A stretch of DNA of 64,000 nucleotides from Rosellinia necatrix (GCA_021209875.1 JAGYVD010000010.1:1922001-1986000), one strand, 5' to 3'. Positions 36,095 to 48,568 are shown, counted from the stretch's first letter. The notes: generated by a model not told the origin, from the sequence alone. Made by a program: numbers and translations.

Positions 36095-37899
36095 TTAGTT
36101 GATCTTTGACTTGCTGAGCTGGCCGGCGTCCTGGGTATACGCTTTCGACTTTCAACCTGGGATAATGTTGTGTCGTATAATGTACTCATGGACCTTCATT
36201 GGGGGGTCTCGACGGGAGAAGCTCGAGTCAATATACCGAAGTATTTAGCTAGCCAATTTTACAAGAGACTACAACATCATGATTTATTATAATGATAATT
36301 ATAAGCTGTACGCATGTGGCGTTGGCTTGAGATAGTTTAGGTCCTCGTGCTGCGCTGTATGGCCCCCGGACCCGGATGCGGCATTGCCGTGGCCAGCGGT
36401 TAGACTCGGGGTTTAGAGAGGTGTAGCGATGTGAGGCGATGAGAAGCTCTCTAAAAACCATGCTGAAAAAGGAGACTGCCTAGTGTTCCCACAATACTAC
36501 TAACCGGGAGGCCATTAAAGTTTAGCTCGATTAAAATTGAGGCCACGGCGCTGGATTTCATTGTCATAGAAGGAGGTGGCTACTGTTTAATTCGAGTCGA
36601 ATACAAAACGAGAGACATTGCTGCTGCAATAGATGCATGTTGGGACCGAGTTAACGAGAGAGAGAGAGCAACCTGCATAGGGGGGATACCAGCAAACTTT
36701 GAACGCCGCACAGAGCGTCTAATGTTGCGAAAGTGGTTTGGAGCACTGCTTTCTTAGCGCAAGCGGAGGGTCTGTTGCTCAAGTGCAGATCTCTGCCCAG
36801 TGGTTGGTTGGATAGAGCATTAGTCATCATAGAGATACCCAGTGTGCGATGATTGGCCCATCTTACGTGACTACAGGCTGCGCTGCGGGGCAAATCGAGC
36901 TGGAAAAAGGATCAATACAATGGCCATTGTATTTCCTCACTTCCTCTTTCTATCGCTACAAATTAATTCGATTAGGATACGACTAGTCCAGTTAGCCATC
37001 GCCCCGTGACATGATAAGCCTTAGATCCGTCGGGATGGTTGTTTACCAAGGAGATTGTCACGCAAAATCACGCAGAATTCTGAGCGCCGCGTTCATACCA
37101 CAGAAGGTGAAATTGAATGGTAGGGGGTCGAAGAAATGCATGCGTTCCCCCTGTAATTATTGTGCTTAATACGAAGAGTTGTTTACACTACCAACTATAT
37201 AGAAGGAGACTTATCACCTGACCTGTGATGACTACTGACTACACGAGTGCATGTCTCCATGGCAACACGCTGCAGCATTACGTGTTTCGTCTAAATAACC
37301 TTCGACCTCCTTGTGAGGCAGTTCGAGCATAACTTAATTTTCAGGAGATGGAAGCGAATGTGTATGGATGATGCTCGCCCTGGCAAAATCACATGTCACC
37401 ATAATATAGTATACCCCAATACCTCAGCCAGCGCCGGCGCCGGGTCTCGCACAGAGAAACTACAAATTTTAGACATATACACTAGCATCTGTGCAGCTAC
37501 CTGAAGAAGCTGTTATGTGGTAGGTGGACTAACTCTGGCGCTACAACCTAGCAGTTCGGTTAAATTTTATTGTCACTACTCACGCTATGATATGCAATGA
37601 GACCTGTGTTTTGAGTTAGTGAGGCTTAGGTCTAACACGAAGGCGAAGAAGCTTACCTATCTGGCTAGGAGTCACGCGCCGACACGTCTATTATCTGACG
37701 ACATATCGGCCCAAGCCAATGACCATGACTTCTCGTCATGCTGTATCTCTCTCCGTATTGGTACCGGGCTGAACGTTTTACAGAACGGACACAATATCGC
37801 GCGTTTGGTTTGCGTTCTTGAGGCCACGAAGAGGGGGGAAAGGGAGTAATCGCCACCGGTAGGTAATCCGGCGCCGTATCTTTGTACATCAGCCCCCGT

Positions 37900-38546
37900 T
37901 CACTGCGTATCGCCCTCCTCTTGTTGCCGGTCTCGATCTCGATCCCGCTCCCGCTCCCGCTCCCGCTCTCGTCCCCCCTCCGGGCTGCGGCTGCGACTTC
38001 TGGCGCGGCCCCCCCGGTGTGACTGCCGATTCCCCCGCCCGCCCTTGCCGGGCGGTGGCCGGACGAAGGCGAAGTCGACGTAGATGATCTGGTCGAGTAG
38101 TTTTGTCTCGTGCGCACCATCAATGGCAGCCCGCGCCTCCTGGAGGGTCGGGTATTCAATGAGGGCGTATCCCTAGATTCGGGTAGAAAAAGGGGTTCGA
38201 GGTTAGCCACTTTATTTGGTAGGATATAGGGCGAAGGAAACTAAGGGGGAAAAAAAAAGAAAAAAAGGGGAAAAAGAGAAGCCAGCTTACCTTGACGTAA
38301 CCGCTCCGGCGGTCGAGGTTCAGGTGCAGGTTCTTGATCTCGCCAAAGTCGGCGAACTTGTCGTGCAGCGCCTCCTCGTCGGCCTCTTCGTGCACGTTGG
38401 TGACCATGACGATCCAGCCCTCGATGGAGCGCACGGCCGTGGCCTTCGCGTGCGTCTGCATGTCGCCGACCTTGACCTGGGTGGCCTGGGGCGAGCCGGG
38501 CTGGGGGGGAGCCGGGCTCGTCGATGTCCATTTCCACGTCCGCCAT
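37900..38546 (-). CDS. Y14/RBM8A-like exon junction complex RNA-binding protein (one frameshift)
   Basis: Exon 1 is 38546-38291 and exon 2 is 38172-37900, joined over a 118 bp intron (GTAAGC..TAG). After correcting one extra base the product is 175 aa. It starts [11 protein letters not shown] and carries a single RRM with RNP2-like WIVMVTNV and RNP1-like SGYVKGYALIEY, preceded by the EGW motif and followed by HEEADEEAL helices, as in Y14. It ends in a basic tail with RSRSRSPE and alternating RE/RD dipeptides. Y14 binds Mago and helps mark spliced mRNA in the nucleus. The C7 run (G7 on plus, 38503-38509) must be read as C6 to join MDIDEPGSP with [14 protein letters not shown]. The RE/RD tail comes from CGGGAG hexamers. 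Confidence 0.87.
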
Positions 38547-39721
38547 GTCGAAACAACCGCGCGTGTGCGGTGGAGGGGGAGGGGGGTAACCGGCTGGGTC
38601 GTCTAGAGTGCGGTAGGGGTGGTTAGGCGAGGAAGATGGCAAGCGGATTCCGGTCGCCGTGGGGTTGTGGCTTTGTTGGTTGGTGGGTTGTCAATGGGGG
38701 ATGGGGGGGAGTGAAATCGTGGTGGGGACAAGACGAGGGACTCTGGAAGGTCAAGCAGATTAGGTAGGCATGTGCGCAGCTAGATCCGGGCGCGACGCCT
38801 GTTGCTTTGCGCTGCGTTCACTTGGCCTTGGCACCGTCGTCGGCTGACAGCCAGCTGTGCTTACCTAAGTACTAGGTAGTACACAGCTAACCTATGTACT
38901 ACCTAGTACTTAGGTAGTTGCCTATCCTTCCTATCTCTCAGGTACCTTCGTCTGTTCGACTTCTACCCGAATTGAATATCCGACTCTCACTCCAGGCATG
39001 CATGGTCTTTTACGATACTGGTGTGAGAGGAATGAATTCAATTCACGCCAGGATGGCGACACATCTACAAGCCGGGGGTGTAGTCTATGTTACTTTTACT
39101 TTGAATTGAATGGCCGAGCGCTTCCACACCTGGCATCTTAAGAAGAAGGTAAGAAATATTGTGCACATAAAAAGTCGAGGATAGCTACAGCCGCCAACAT
39201 AGTGTAGGCATATGCCCCGATAGTCACATTGACGTGTCTCAGGCCTACATAGCGAGCCAAGTCGAGAAACGTCCGATATGCGTGAACGAACGAGTGCATT
39301 TAGCAGTAGTTAGACTCATCCGAACGCCTCCCATCCTTTCCTCGCATGTCCATGCGGTTCGCTTGACTAGAGCTTTTGCGTCTACCCAACGCCGCCAGAT
39401 CATGCAATTTGCGCAAGCCATGTCTAGTCCCACAAACGAACGCTATGCGTTGAATAATCATACAGAAACGCCACAACACCCTATCCATGCTCGATATCCT
39501 ATGACGCCGTTCCCTCCACCATGGCCGCCCAGGTCGGTCCTTGAACGGCCGTCTGTTGCTGTAAACCGTATCCAGCCTCTCGCAATCGGGGCCGAATCCT
39601 AACCAGTAGTCCATCATCCAACACCAAACAATATCCGTTATCCAGGCCAAACGCTTTTTGTTGAACCGCCCCATCGTGCCGTTGACGGCAGAATCCTTGC
39701 CAGCCCAATGGGCTTCGAGCA
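38547..39721. other. Intergenic region with a 21 bp inverted repeat
   Basis: Lies between the Y14 start and the stop of the spindle-pole-type gene, both minus strand. It holds the perfect inverted repeat at 38862-38916, listed separately. Remaining ORFs are short or shadows. Confidence 0.6.
38862..38916. repeat. Perfect 21 bp inverted repeat with 13 bp spacer
   Basis: Arms 38862-38882 and 38896-38916 are exact reverse complements built from TACCTAAGTACTAGGTAGTA-like sequence. They lie about 320 bp upstream of the Y14 start codon. The structure could form a hairpin or cruciform. Confidence 0.9.
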
Positions 39722-42676
39722 TTAATAGTCCATGCCCCCGTTCCAGTTTGGATCCTTGCTCAGCACGCTGTTGATCGTCATGTCGACAGCTTCTTGGCTC
39801 ATCAGTTGCGAGTTGGCTTTCTGGCCCTCTAATACGTCGTGGAGGTCGTAGATCTGATCTCGCTTCAGGTCTCGACGTTTGCGGAGGACCCTTATTTCGG
39901 CATCCAGCTGTTTCCATAGTCTCCTGTTGACTGATGCGTCGCATTCGTCATAGATCGCCTGCTTCTTGGCTACAGCGGTTCGAATGTGCCTTTCCTCGTC
40001 CTTTAACCCTTTCATTACCTTGGCTAAAGCGAGGGCCGGGTCCTGTGACGGTCTCAAGGTCGGTTGATCCTCGTAATCATGAGCCGAGGCCGCTGGCTGC
40101 CTTTCCACTCTGTCCGTGACTGGTACCGGCCGATCAACCCGGACCGTCTTCTTGCCGCACTTTCCGTTCGACTCGTGTCGGTGGGATTGGATACGAGCGC
40201 AAACCATACAATTATAGCATTCATGATCTTGGCATAGGTTGTTCAACACGCGCTTGGCCGATTGCGTGAGCGTCGGGGGTGCATCCGTCTCTTTTTGCTT
40301 TCCCGTCTGCGCATCCTCCGTCTCCGAAGACGAGCCATCAACAGATAATATGGGTGATAACACACGAACTGTGGCGGCACCCTTCGCCCTCTGTCTTTGG
40401 ATAAACTTCTTGTTGGAATCCATTGTTATGTCATCAATGAACAAGGCTGAAGTCATATTCTCCTGATCGGAGTCTACATGGGGCTCTCGTGTAAGATCGA
40501 TCTGCTGGGTGTAATCCTCCTGCATTTGCAAGTCTGTTTGAGATGTCGTGGTCTTAGCAGACATCTCGCTCATCATAGTGTACCTATCTCCGGGCTCCTG
40601 CATGTGAGAGGCCCTCGGATTTTTTGACGTTGTCATAGTAGGTGCAGGGGCGCTGGGTTCCGGTGAGTATCGGCGAGGGGATTCTTGTGTGAGGACACTC
40701 TCTCGGGTATCGTCATCTTGCTCTGGCAAGTGCGGCCGGGATGATGTAACCTTGATGGGCGTCTCATTCGCCGTAGTGTGTCGGTCCACAGACTCGGAAT
40801 TTTGAGTCACCTTGGTAGGCTTCGGCTTGCTTGGACCAGGTGTAAAACCCTTGGATAGTTGCGTGTACTGGCGATTCTCTGTTGCCTGTGACAACTTTCT
40901 GTTGAACTCCTCAACCAGGGCCTGGAGCTGTCTGACCTTGTCCTGTAGAAGTTTGTTCTCACGCTCGAGTTGAGAGTTCTTCTGCTGAAGCAACTTGTTG
41001 TTATTGAAGAGATCCTCGTTGTGGCGCTCGAGACCAAGGTTGTCTTCCTTCAGGAGACCCCTCTCCTCAGAAATTATTTCGTACTTCTGATGAAGATTAT
41101 CGAAGAGAGCACGCTCAGAGTTGAGCTCTTCTTCTGTCTCCGTAAGAGCCTGTTGAAACTCTAATTTCTGTTGCGTAATGGCATCGTTGCGCGTCTGAAG
41201 CCGTTTGATAGTGGTAATGTGGTCAGATGCTCGCTGAAGGGCCTCGTCGCGCTCAGCGACGAAAGACTGATTGTGGATTTCATTGAGGCTTATTTTACGG
41301 GTTGCCTGTTCGAGCCGAGCTTTGAGAGAAGAAATTTGTTCTTCGAGTTCTGTGATTAAATCCGTTAGTATATTGAAACAAAAATTTGTCCCAAGCTGGC
41401 TAAACATACGTGTATTTTGGGTAGTAAGTTGGACAATGACGGAGTCGTCGGTATCTGAGCCCATTCCGCTATCCTTGCGAGACTTGAGCTTGACAACCTG
41501 GGATTGAAGCTCCATCACTTCATCTTGTAATTGCCCAGCTTGTTTTGACATGTGCTCATCATGTTCTTGCAATGTTTGGATTTCTTCACGAATCTTATCC
41601 ATGGAAACAAAAATCTCCTCTTCTTCATGGGGAATAGGGACGGCTTCGAAGTCGGCATGATAGTCGAGAGATATCTTTGTCTCTCTGTCGTGGACTTTAC
41701 CATGTTTGACAAAGACTGGAGTCCCGTTCTTTAGCGACGCCCATCTTAAGGTTCCAGATACAAAGTCATTGAGATGATTGAGGTTGGGGACGAAGAATGA
41801 GTGGGCCGTCTGGTTGATAATAGACGGACTTGGACTCGTGCTGCCGTGGTTGTTGCTGCTATTGCTGTGAGAGTGTCGGCTGACCCGGCGCGCTGCGTTC
41901 GCAGAGAGTCCGGCATTGAGTGGATCTTTCGGTGAGATTTGGGATGACCGCTTCACAGATTCCTCCTCTGCTTCAGCCTTTTCCGATCTGGCTGTCCTGA
42001 GCGTGTCGAGTAGCGTAGTCAGGTTTCCCCTTGAGGGATTGACTGGAGCATTGCGTTCCATCATATCTTCTACAATTGGCGCCTGGTAATGTGCGCGTAG
42101 TCTGGGTGAGTCGGGGCCGAATAACGACTCGGTCTGCATCAGTAAGATGTTAGTAATTTAATAACGAGGTACGACAATGGGGGAACGAACGTTGGAAAAC
42201 CGCGAATCAGACAAGGGAGGGGAGAATGCAGGAAATTTGGGTGAGACTGGGGACATCGGCCGTATATCGTGCGGGCGAATGCGTTTGTGGCATAGAATTG
42301 GTGATAATCGATTCATATCAGACCGGTCCGAGTCTGGGCTACGCGACTAACGCGCCGAACCTCGGCGGTGGAGGATAGTATTATCATAGGAGGTAACAGA
42401 CAAAGTACTAACATCATTGAGGGCCGGAGGCGAAGAAGGCTGGGTGTTCTCCTTTCCGGACTGCTTCCATTCAGGAAAAGTGCGACCCAGCACTGAAGTG
42501 TTTATAACTGGCAGCATTGGTTGGCGCGTGGATTCGCCGTCGGGAATAGAGAGCTGTGAGGTAAGCGTGACTGTGCCGTGGCTGCCGGTCGACGATGGCG
42601 GAGAGAAAGGGTTCTCGGCGTTGTTGCGCATCTCCCTGAGGATGCGGGATTGGTACCTGGAACTCTTGGAGTCCAT
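39722..42676 (-). CDS. Spindle-pole-body/Cep57-like coiled-coil protein (Ppc89-type)
   Basis: Best model: 42676-42191, 42133-41410 and 41349-39722. The 57 bp intron 42190-42134 has a TACTAAC branch and CAG acceptor; the 60 bp intron 41409-41350 has GTATGT, CTAAC and CACAG. About 920-945 aa. The N-terminal part has a FPEWKQSGKE motif, then a Ser/Pro-rich region containing FGPDSPRLRAH. A long coiled coil follows (heptads from about ELEEQISSLKARLEQ to LQALVEEFNRKL). The C-terminal part has CxxC-type pairs (CYNCMVC) and a helical domain (KVMKGLKDEERHI, RLWKQLDAEIRVLRKRRD) resembling the Cep57 microtubule-binding domain. It would organise microtubules at the spindle pole. Exon 1 contains an in-frame TAG at 42349-42347, possibly spliced out. 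The name is inferred from domain order. Confidence 0.75.
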
Positions 42677-45600
42677 GTTGTCGAAGGTGAGGGTGACCCG
42701 ACTCACGCGGGGGCGTAATTAGATTACGACTAAAAGCAGATAACTCTGGAAGAATAATTGGTAGCGCGATTTGTCGTCACGGTAGATGTGCTTGAATTGG
42801 GTGCAGGCGCAATCGAAGGCGTGGCGGAACGCAGTTGGGATTGCGGTGCGAATAACTAATGAAGTTGTATGTGAGAAGGAAAGATACTGGCGGAGCGTGG
42901 GCGCGCGGTGTGTTTGTTTATGTCCGCCCGGCCCGGGTAAGGTTAGCTAGGTTGGGCGCTAAAAGCACAGACGCTCGCTAGAACTTTAAACGCGACGCAA
43001 TTGGTGTTAGCGTTTCGCGGCTCTCGAGTGAATGCGGGGACCCTATAAACAATGTGTAATTATTGGCAAGGTTAGCTTTGCGCTAAATTGAAAGTTACAG
43101 CGTACAGATCAATATGAATTCATGCGCCCTCTCATTACGGACAGTAAATCTGTCTATGGAACTTGGACCTGCGGGCGTGCGATTTTGTAGTATCTTGTAT
43201 GAGAGGGCAAAGATTAGATGCTAATTGATTGTCTTAACGCAGAGCTACCCAACGTCCCTGAACCTTACTGGTGCCTAAAGCTGGAATAACTCGAAAGGAG
43301 GCTTGCTAATTGGATTGGCCATGAATATGCGCCGGGAATGGCGGCTGGCGGTGCACCACCCTCCCTTACATGCTACCTAGCTAGTTGGCCCTCCCTAGCA
43401 GGTCTTCAAGAGCCCTCTTCGAATAACAATAGCTCAATAGGTACCTAGGCATTTAAGGTAGCACGAGGTCGCCTCGCCGCCTGGGCTAGCATTTAGTTAA
43501 TGGGTATACAACACATGTCGACACCTTCACCACACGCTCCCAACCGTTCTTGTTAGGGTGTTCAAACCTGGGAGCTGAAGTTGATTATTATAGAACGAGC
43601 TGATCACTCAACCTTACATTAGGCCTTGGTCGCTTTCATGCCCGTCATCATATTTACATACATATGTGGTACCTGCCTACTTAGTACTTGCTTGCAGTGG
43701 AAGGTGTCGAATACCTATCGAATACATCGTGCATATCCACAGCACGGGCGTCCCGGGGTGTTGGATGCCATGTGGGTCGTCCCCCACTTTAAGCTGGGTG
43801 CTGGGGTTACCTACAGTGTTCCCGTACAGTTTGTACAGTTATTTGCACAGTTCTTATAATACAAGTTGGCCATCATCATACTTGCCTTAGGTAGGTACCT
43901 ATTTAGGTAAGTAGGTAGTATGTTTTACCGTTCCGAATTCATCCAAATGAGAAATAGAACCCAAGCCTGCCTGAGCAAGACCTGCTGTCACATACTACGT
44001 ATACTAAAACTAAATGTGCTTACTCAACATGCTTGCAAGACATGACTTGTTATTAATCATTGCGAATCCAACAAAACGAACAGGGGTTTTACCATTCTCT
44101 TATTCACAACTAACAACGATGCAGCTGCTAGAGATGAGATTACACTGTAGATCTACGAGCTCCTACAGGCTGCCTATGCCTCTAAGACTGAAGGCTCCAG
44201 GACCAGCAAGTCGACTCCTCTATACATATCATTCGTTATCCGGCTGTACCATACCGAGAAGCTATACTTTTTGTTGCCTGCTCTTAACCCGACTGTATTT
44301 CATTCTGCACGCCACAACTTACACTATAGATGTTGATAGATGTTGATAGATTTTGATATAAAACGCAGCTTCCCGTATCAAATTGAGTCTAAGGTCTATT
44401 TCATCATACTGGGCACCAGCCTTCCATCGACCCCCCCTGTTCGTTTAGGACCTCGGAGTGCTTTGCAGGGCAGAGTGCGCTACTGGCCTCTCTCGTCATT
44501 GATCCATCGTGAGATTTCTCGGTCGCTTGGCTAGTTAAGCGACAGCGGCCAGGAGCCGATAGCACGAGCCCGTGGTAATGTAGAAAGGGTGGCCATGTAG
44601 ATATTTCCAAACTTCTGAACTTCATGATAAGTTGGCACAAACGAGCCAGTTATCTCTAAAACTCACATCGTCAGCTTCGACTGACACGACATACCATTTC
44701 TCGGACACGCTAAACCTCACGATGGCGACAACCTCAGGCCAAGTAGCGACGACAAGTAGTCAACACAATAGTAAGGTTCGTCAAAAAAGGCAGGGGGAAA
44801 ACGCTGGGAAAGACTTGAGGGTGGGATAATGATGCTGAGAATAGAGGTTACGGGGCGTAAAGCACAGCTTGTATTTGATGGGGGAAATCACTTGGCAGTG
44901 GATGGATCCGAACGAGGCTTTGATGCAACGCTATGAGAAGGAATGGATGTGTCGTGGTGAAATGGATAGCCTTGGCAGCAAGGCTGGTACGGTGATCACA
45001 GCCCCCAAGTGCCGCGGTGAGCCCTGTGGCTAAATTAAATTGGTGGTTGTTGCAGAGACTCTGAGAGCGATCCGGGCCATAAGAGCCCGGCTCACATAAA
45101 TGGACCAATTACAAGGCAGGAAAGACCTGGCCCTTTTCATGGCTGTGTACTTAAGTAGGTATAACTAAAGCGGCTAGTCCGATCTTGTATTTACAGTACA
45201 ACTTACCTAGGTAGATCACACGACACTGTTCGAATTGGCTTGCCTGCCCTGATCGCTCTGCTCTAATTCCACTGTTTCCATCCGATCCGTCTGTTCCTCT
45301 GCGACAATACGACATAGCGAAAGACTTAAAACCATGCCAGGTGGCGTTAACAAGACTCGAACCCGTTCTCTGTTAGCTATCCGCATAAGATGACCCGACT
45401 GGTACGGCCTCCATGGTGAACAGAAGTGATATTGGTATCGTAGAGGAGCACCTCTCAGAGCGAGGCCGCAATGTATCCTACCTGCACTGATATTGTCATG
45501 TTAAGAATGCCCAGAGTGAGGTCTAGTCACTATGAGGTAGCAGCTGGGTAGCAGGTGAATAGCCAAGTATAGGTGTAGGGCTCAATATCATTGATTCCTG

Positions 45601-46453
45601 GGCCTACCATCTAGGTGGGAGGCATTCAGTCCTTATATACACAAATATATCTCTAGAGCTACACCATAGGGTAGCCAGTACCTCGCCGTGTGATTTATCC
45701 TCCTGACAGATATGTAGGTTCATGCAACATGCTTTTGCGATGCCTACTAAGTAGCGTGCTTCATAAATTCGCGGCTAGCCCGCTCTCCATGAATACAGAT
45801 TCGCGTTCTTTGCGAAATGATGATTAGCGTGATACCCCTGGTATTGACCAGTTGGCTGCAATAACAACCTGGAAAACCCAATGGATGTCATATGCTGTGG
45901 TATTTTTGGCGTTTGTGTTGCTTATTGTTGTTTCTCTCGTCAATACTTGACTTCCTTCGCAATAGTCACTTTTGTTGGTTGGTACACTACGCACAAGACT
46001 AGCAAAACTGGGGCCGGTACCAAACTTTGAACACATAAAACCGCTCGTGATTAGCGGAACTGGGGCAACCTTACGGTAGAGATTGGACGGTAGAAAAGAT
46101 GTTGTATTGGAAGTGGAGGGATTGACCCCGGTCGTCCAGTCGCTTGACTTACTTGTAAATACAGCATTTAACTAGCACTAGGCTCAAACCTATGTAGGAC
46201 CGGGCGACAGGCTATAAGATATGAGACTAGAAAGAGATTAGCGGTTGAAAATAATGACATCCGTGCCGCAAGCCACTTTGCGCCCGTCACACTGACTTCG
46301 TGGGATAGGATATGCGTTCGACAGCTGACTGTTAGCGCGTAGTTTTGGGGTAACTACTTATCTATATGGCAAGGACCTGGCAAACTGCCTCCCTTCAACA
46401 CTCCGAATGCAAGTTCTGCGAGAGTCGACCACTAATACATCCGCGCTCTTATC
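42677..46453. other. Gene-free region between divergent genes
   Basis: About 3.8 kb between the spindle-pole-type gene (-) and the monooxygenase (+). It contains CCTAGG/TACC pieces near 43380-43460, 43880-43920 and 45150-45215, and a tRNA-like T-arm near 45343-45375 (rejected as a gene). Short ORFs have no supporting features. Confidence 0.55.
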
Positions 46454-48568
46454 ATGGATAAGGTACGAATAGCAGTGATCGGAGGAGGTAATATTCATCC
46501 CCAGCAATCATACACAAAGAAAGAGTTCTCTGGTGCTAAACTGGGCTTTAGGTCCCGCAGGGCTGACTGCTCTGAAAACCCTCCGAGAAGAAGGCTTCGA
46601 TGCAGTTGTCTTCGAACGACGAAATGAAATTGGTGGGCTGTGGGTATTTGCCGATGATGCTAGCTACACATCGGTATTGAAGGAGACCATGTGTAATGGT
46701 AGCAGCTTCATTGTAAGTGGTTGGAAATATCCTTGAGTGCAAGTCACCCCCAGGTTCATATGACTGACTAACTATATCGTAGTCAGGTTTTAGCGACTTT
46801 CCAATGCCTAAAGGTGGGCCTAAGCTACTTCAGATAACTGCTCAGCCTTATTACTATGGGTTAATGTTGGTTAATATTGGTTATGCTATATAGAATATCC
46901 CGCCTATATCACTGCCTACCAGGTCCTTGATTTTTTCAAATCATATGCCTCGCACTTTAACCTATTGCCACACGTTCGCCTCGGTACCATCGTGCAAAAG
47001 GTCATTCGGAATGCGGCTGATGATGCCTGGGACGTTCATATCATCGATTCAGATGGGGTCGCCGCCGTACTCTCGTTTGACAAGGTCGTATTTGCTCACG
47101 GTCGCGAAACCCTACCATTATGGCCCGATATGCCAAATAGAGATAAGTTCAAGGGCACCGTACTCCACGGGCAGGCTTTCAAAAGGTCTGGATTCCCATT
47201 CCTAGAAAATTTCCTCTTAGCTAACCAGATGAAATTGAAGTTCCGAGCCCTTCAAGGGTAAACGAGTTCTTGTCGTTGGATTTGGCACTACTGCCTGTGA
47301 AACGTCGTTGATATTGCTCAAGCACGCATCAAAGGTGTATCTATCCTATCGACGGGGCCGGATCCTGATGCCACGCTATCATGATGACGGTGTTCCTTTA
47401 GACACGAAATTCTCGTGGCCACTTCTGCGCTTGAAATATGTTCTTGACACTCTAGTCCCAGGGCTGGTTCATCCGGCGGCCGATAAATTCATATTGAATC
47501 AGATAATTTCTACCGCCGTCAAGCATGAGCCGGTGGAAGACGGGATCTCCGCGAGGGAAAGACGGAAGCGCACGAAAAAGAGGGTGCTGGACGATTGGAG
47601 GCTAGGGCAGGCTCCTAGTCTAGCTTATGTCCACCCCGTCGTAGAGCCCGAGAACCTCATACCGGCTTTGCGCCGAGGAGATATCACGCCTGTCTATGGC
47701 TTCAAGGAATTCGCCGGGGCTTCGGAAGTGTTACTGAGTGACGGTTCAGTGCTCGAGGTCGATGTGGTCATCTTCTGCACCGGATATGAAATGGATTTTA
47801 GCATCATGCCCGAACTCGAGATGGACGGTGCATTTGGGCATCCACTGCGCACTGCCGGCGAGCTATCCAAGGAAGGTATCTGGCACGGTGCCAGGGACGC
47901 GCAAAGCCAGCCGCATATCCCCCGACTCTACCAGATGATGTTCCCACCACGTTATGCTTCCTCAGTCGCAATCATCAGCTGGATGAGTCCCCAAGAGAAT
48001 ATGTGGTGCGCCGCGGAACTCGCGTCGATGGCTGTCGCCCAGATATGGGCTGCCGAAGTAGCGGCGGGTTCGACCGACGCCAACAGACAGCACACCGTTC
48101 ATAATTACCGCTCCTCGGCTCTCCTACCGTCGTTGGAGGAGATGAATGCACAAGTGGACGCATATCAAACATGGTGGTGGACACAATGGAAAGCAGACCA
48201 CTCCATGGGCGACGGCCATGTACAGTCTCATTCTTTGCAGCGCTTCCTACACCAAGCCGCCGGGACGGGTCTATATGATAACTTCGGCCATATTTTCACT
48301 ACACGTTGGTGGAGCCTTTGGTGGTCCGATCGCGAGCTATGGAGGTGGCTCTCGAGTAGCCCAATGAATAGCTACTCGTGGCGCCTTTTTGATACTAATC
48401 CAAAGGGGGTACCGGGATGTGGTAGGAAAACATGGCCCGAAGCTAGACAGGCGATGAAGGACGCTGTGAGTATGTGCCGCGCAAATATGTGACAGATAAC
48501 TAATACTTGGCCAGCATGAAAACTACCAAGAATACTACAAGCAACAGGTGCAGAACAAGTCTGTGTAA
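46454..48568 (+). CDS. Flavin-containing monooxygenase-like FAD/NADPH enzyme
   Basis: Six exons (46454-46487, 46552-46712, 46783-46813, 46894-47185, 47241-48465, 48515-48568) give 598 aa with all phases consistent. Introns are 49-80 bp; most carry CTAAC or CTAAT-type branches. Donor 4 is GTCTGG, unusual but required. Motifs: FAD Rossmann IAVIGGGPAGLTA; SGFSDFPMP; FMO signature FKGTVLHGQAFK; NADPH site VVGFGTTACETS; and CTGYEMDF. These flavoenzymes use NADPH and O2 to oxygenate N, S or carbonyl groups; the substrate is unknown. The C-terminal third (WWWTQWKAD, TTRWWSLWWSD) is Trp-rich, as in fungal FMO-like proteins of this length. No polyketide, peptide or terpene synthase lies nearby, so a stand-alone oxidative role is more likely than a cluster role. 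Confidence 0.85.

Larger units (their letters stand above)
32975..37899. other. Long AT-richer gene-poor region
   Basis: About 4.9 kb between the E2 gene (+) and Y14 (-). It contains G14 at 33405-33418, a GGGAGA-type purine tract at 34449-34529, TACC/CCTAGG runs at 34654-34705 and a 14 bp minisatellite at 36030-36094. One AT-rich 150-codon ORF at 35424-35876 is listed separately. No convincing gene; the composition suggests old, decayed sequence. Confidence 0.55.

Noticed and set aside
45343..45420. Minus-strand tRNA-like T-arm (GGGTTCGAGTC) with weak flanking arms
   Set aside because: The acceptor ends do not pair well and no proper five-pair anticodon stem can be drawn, so it is at best a decayed relic.
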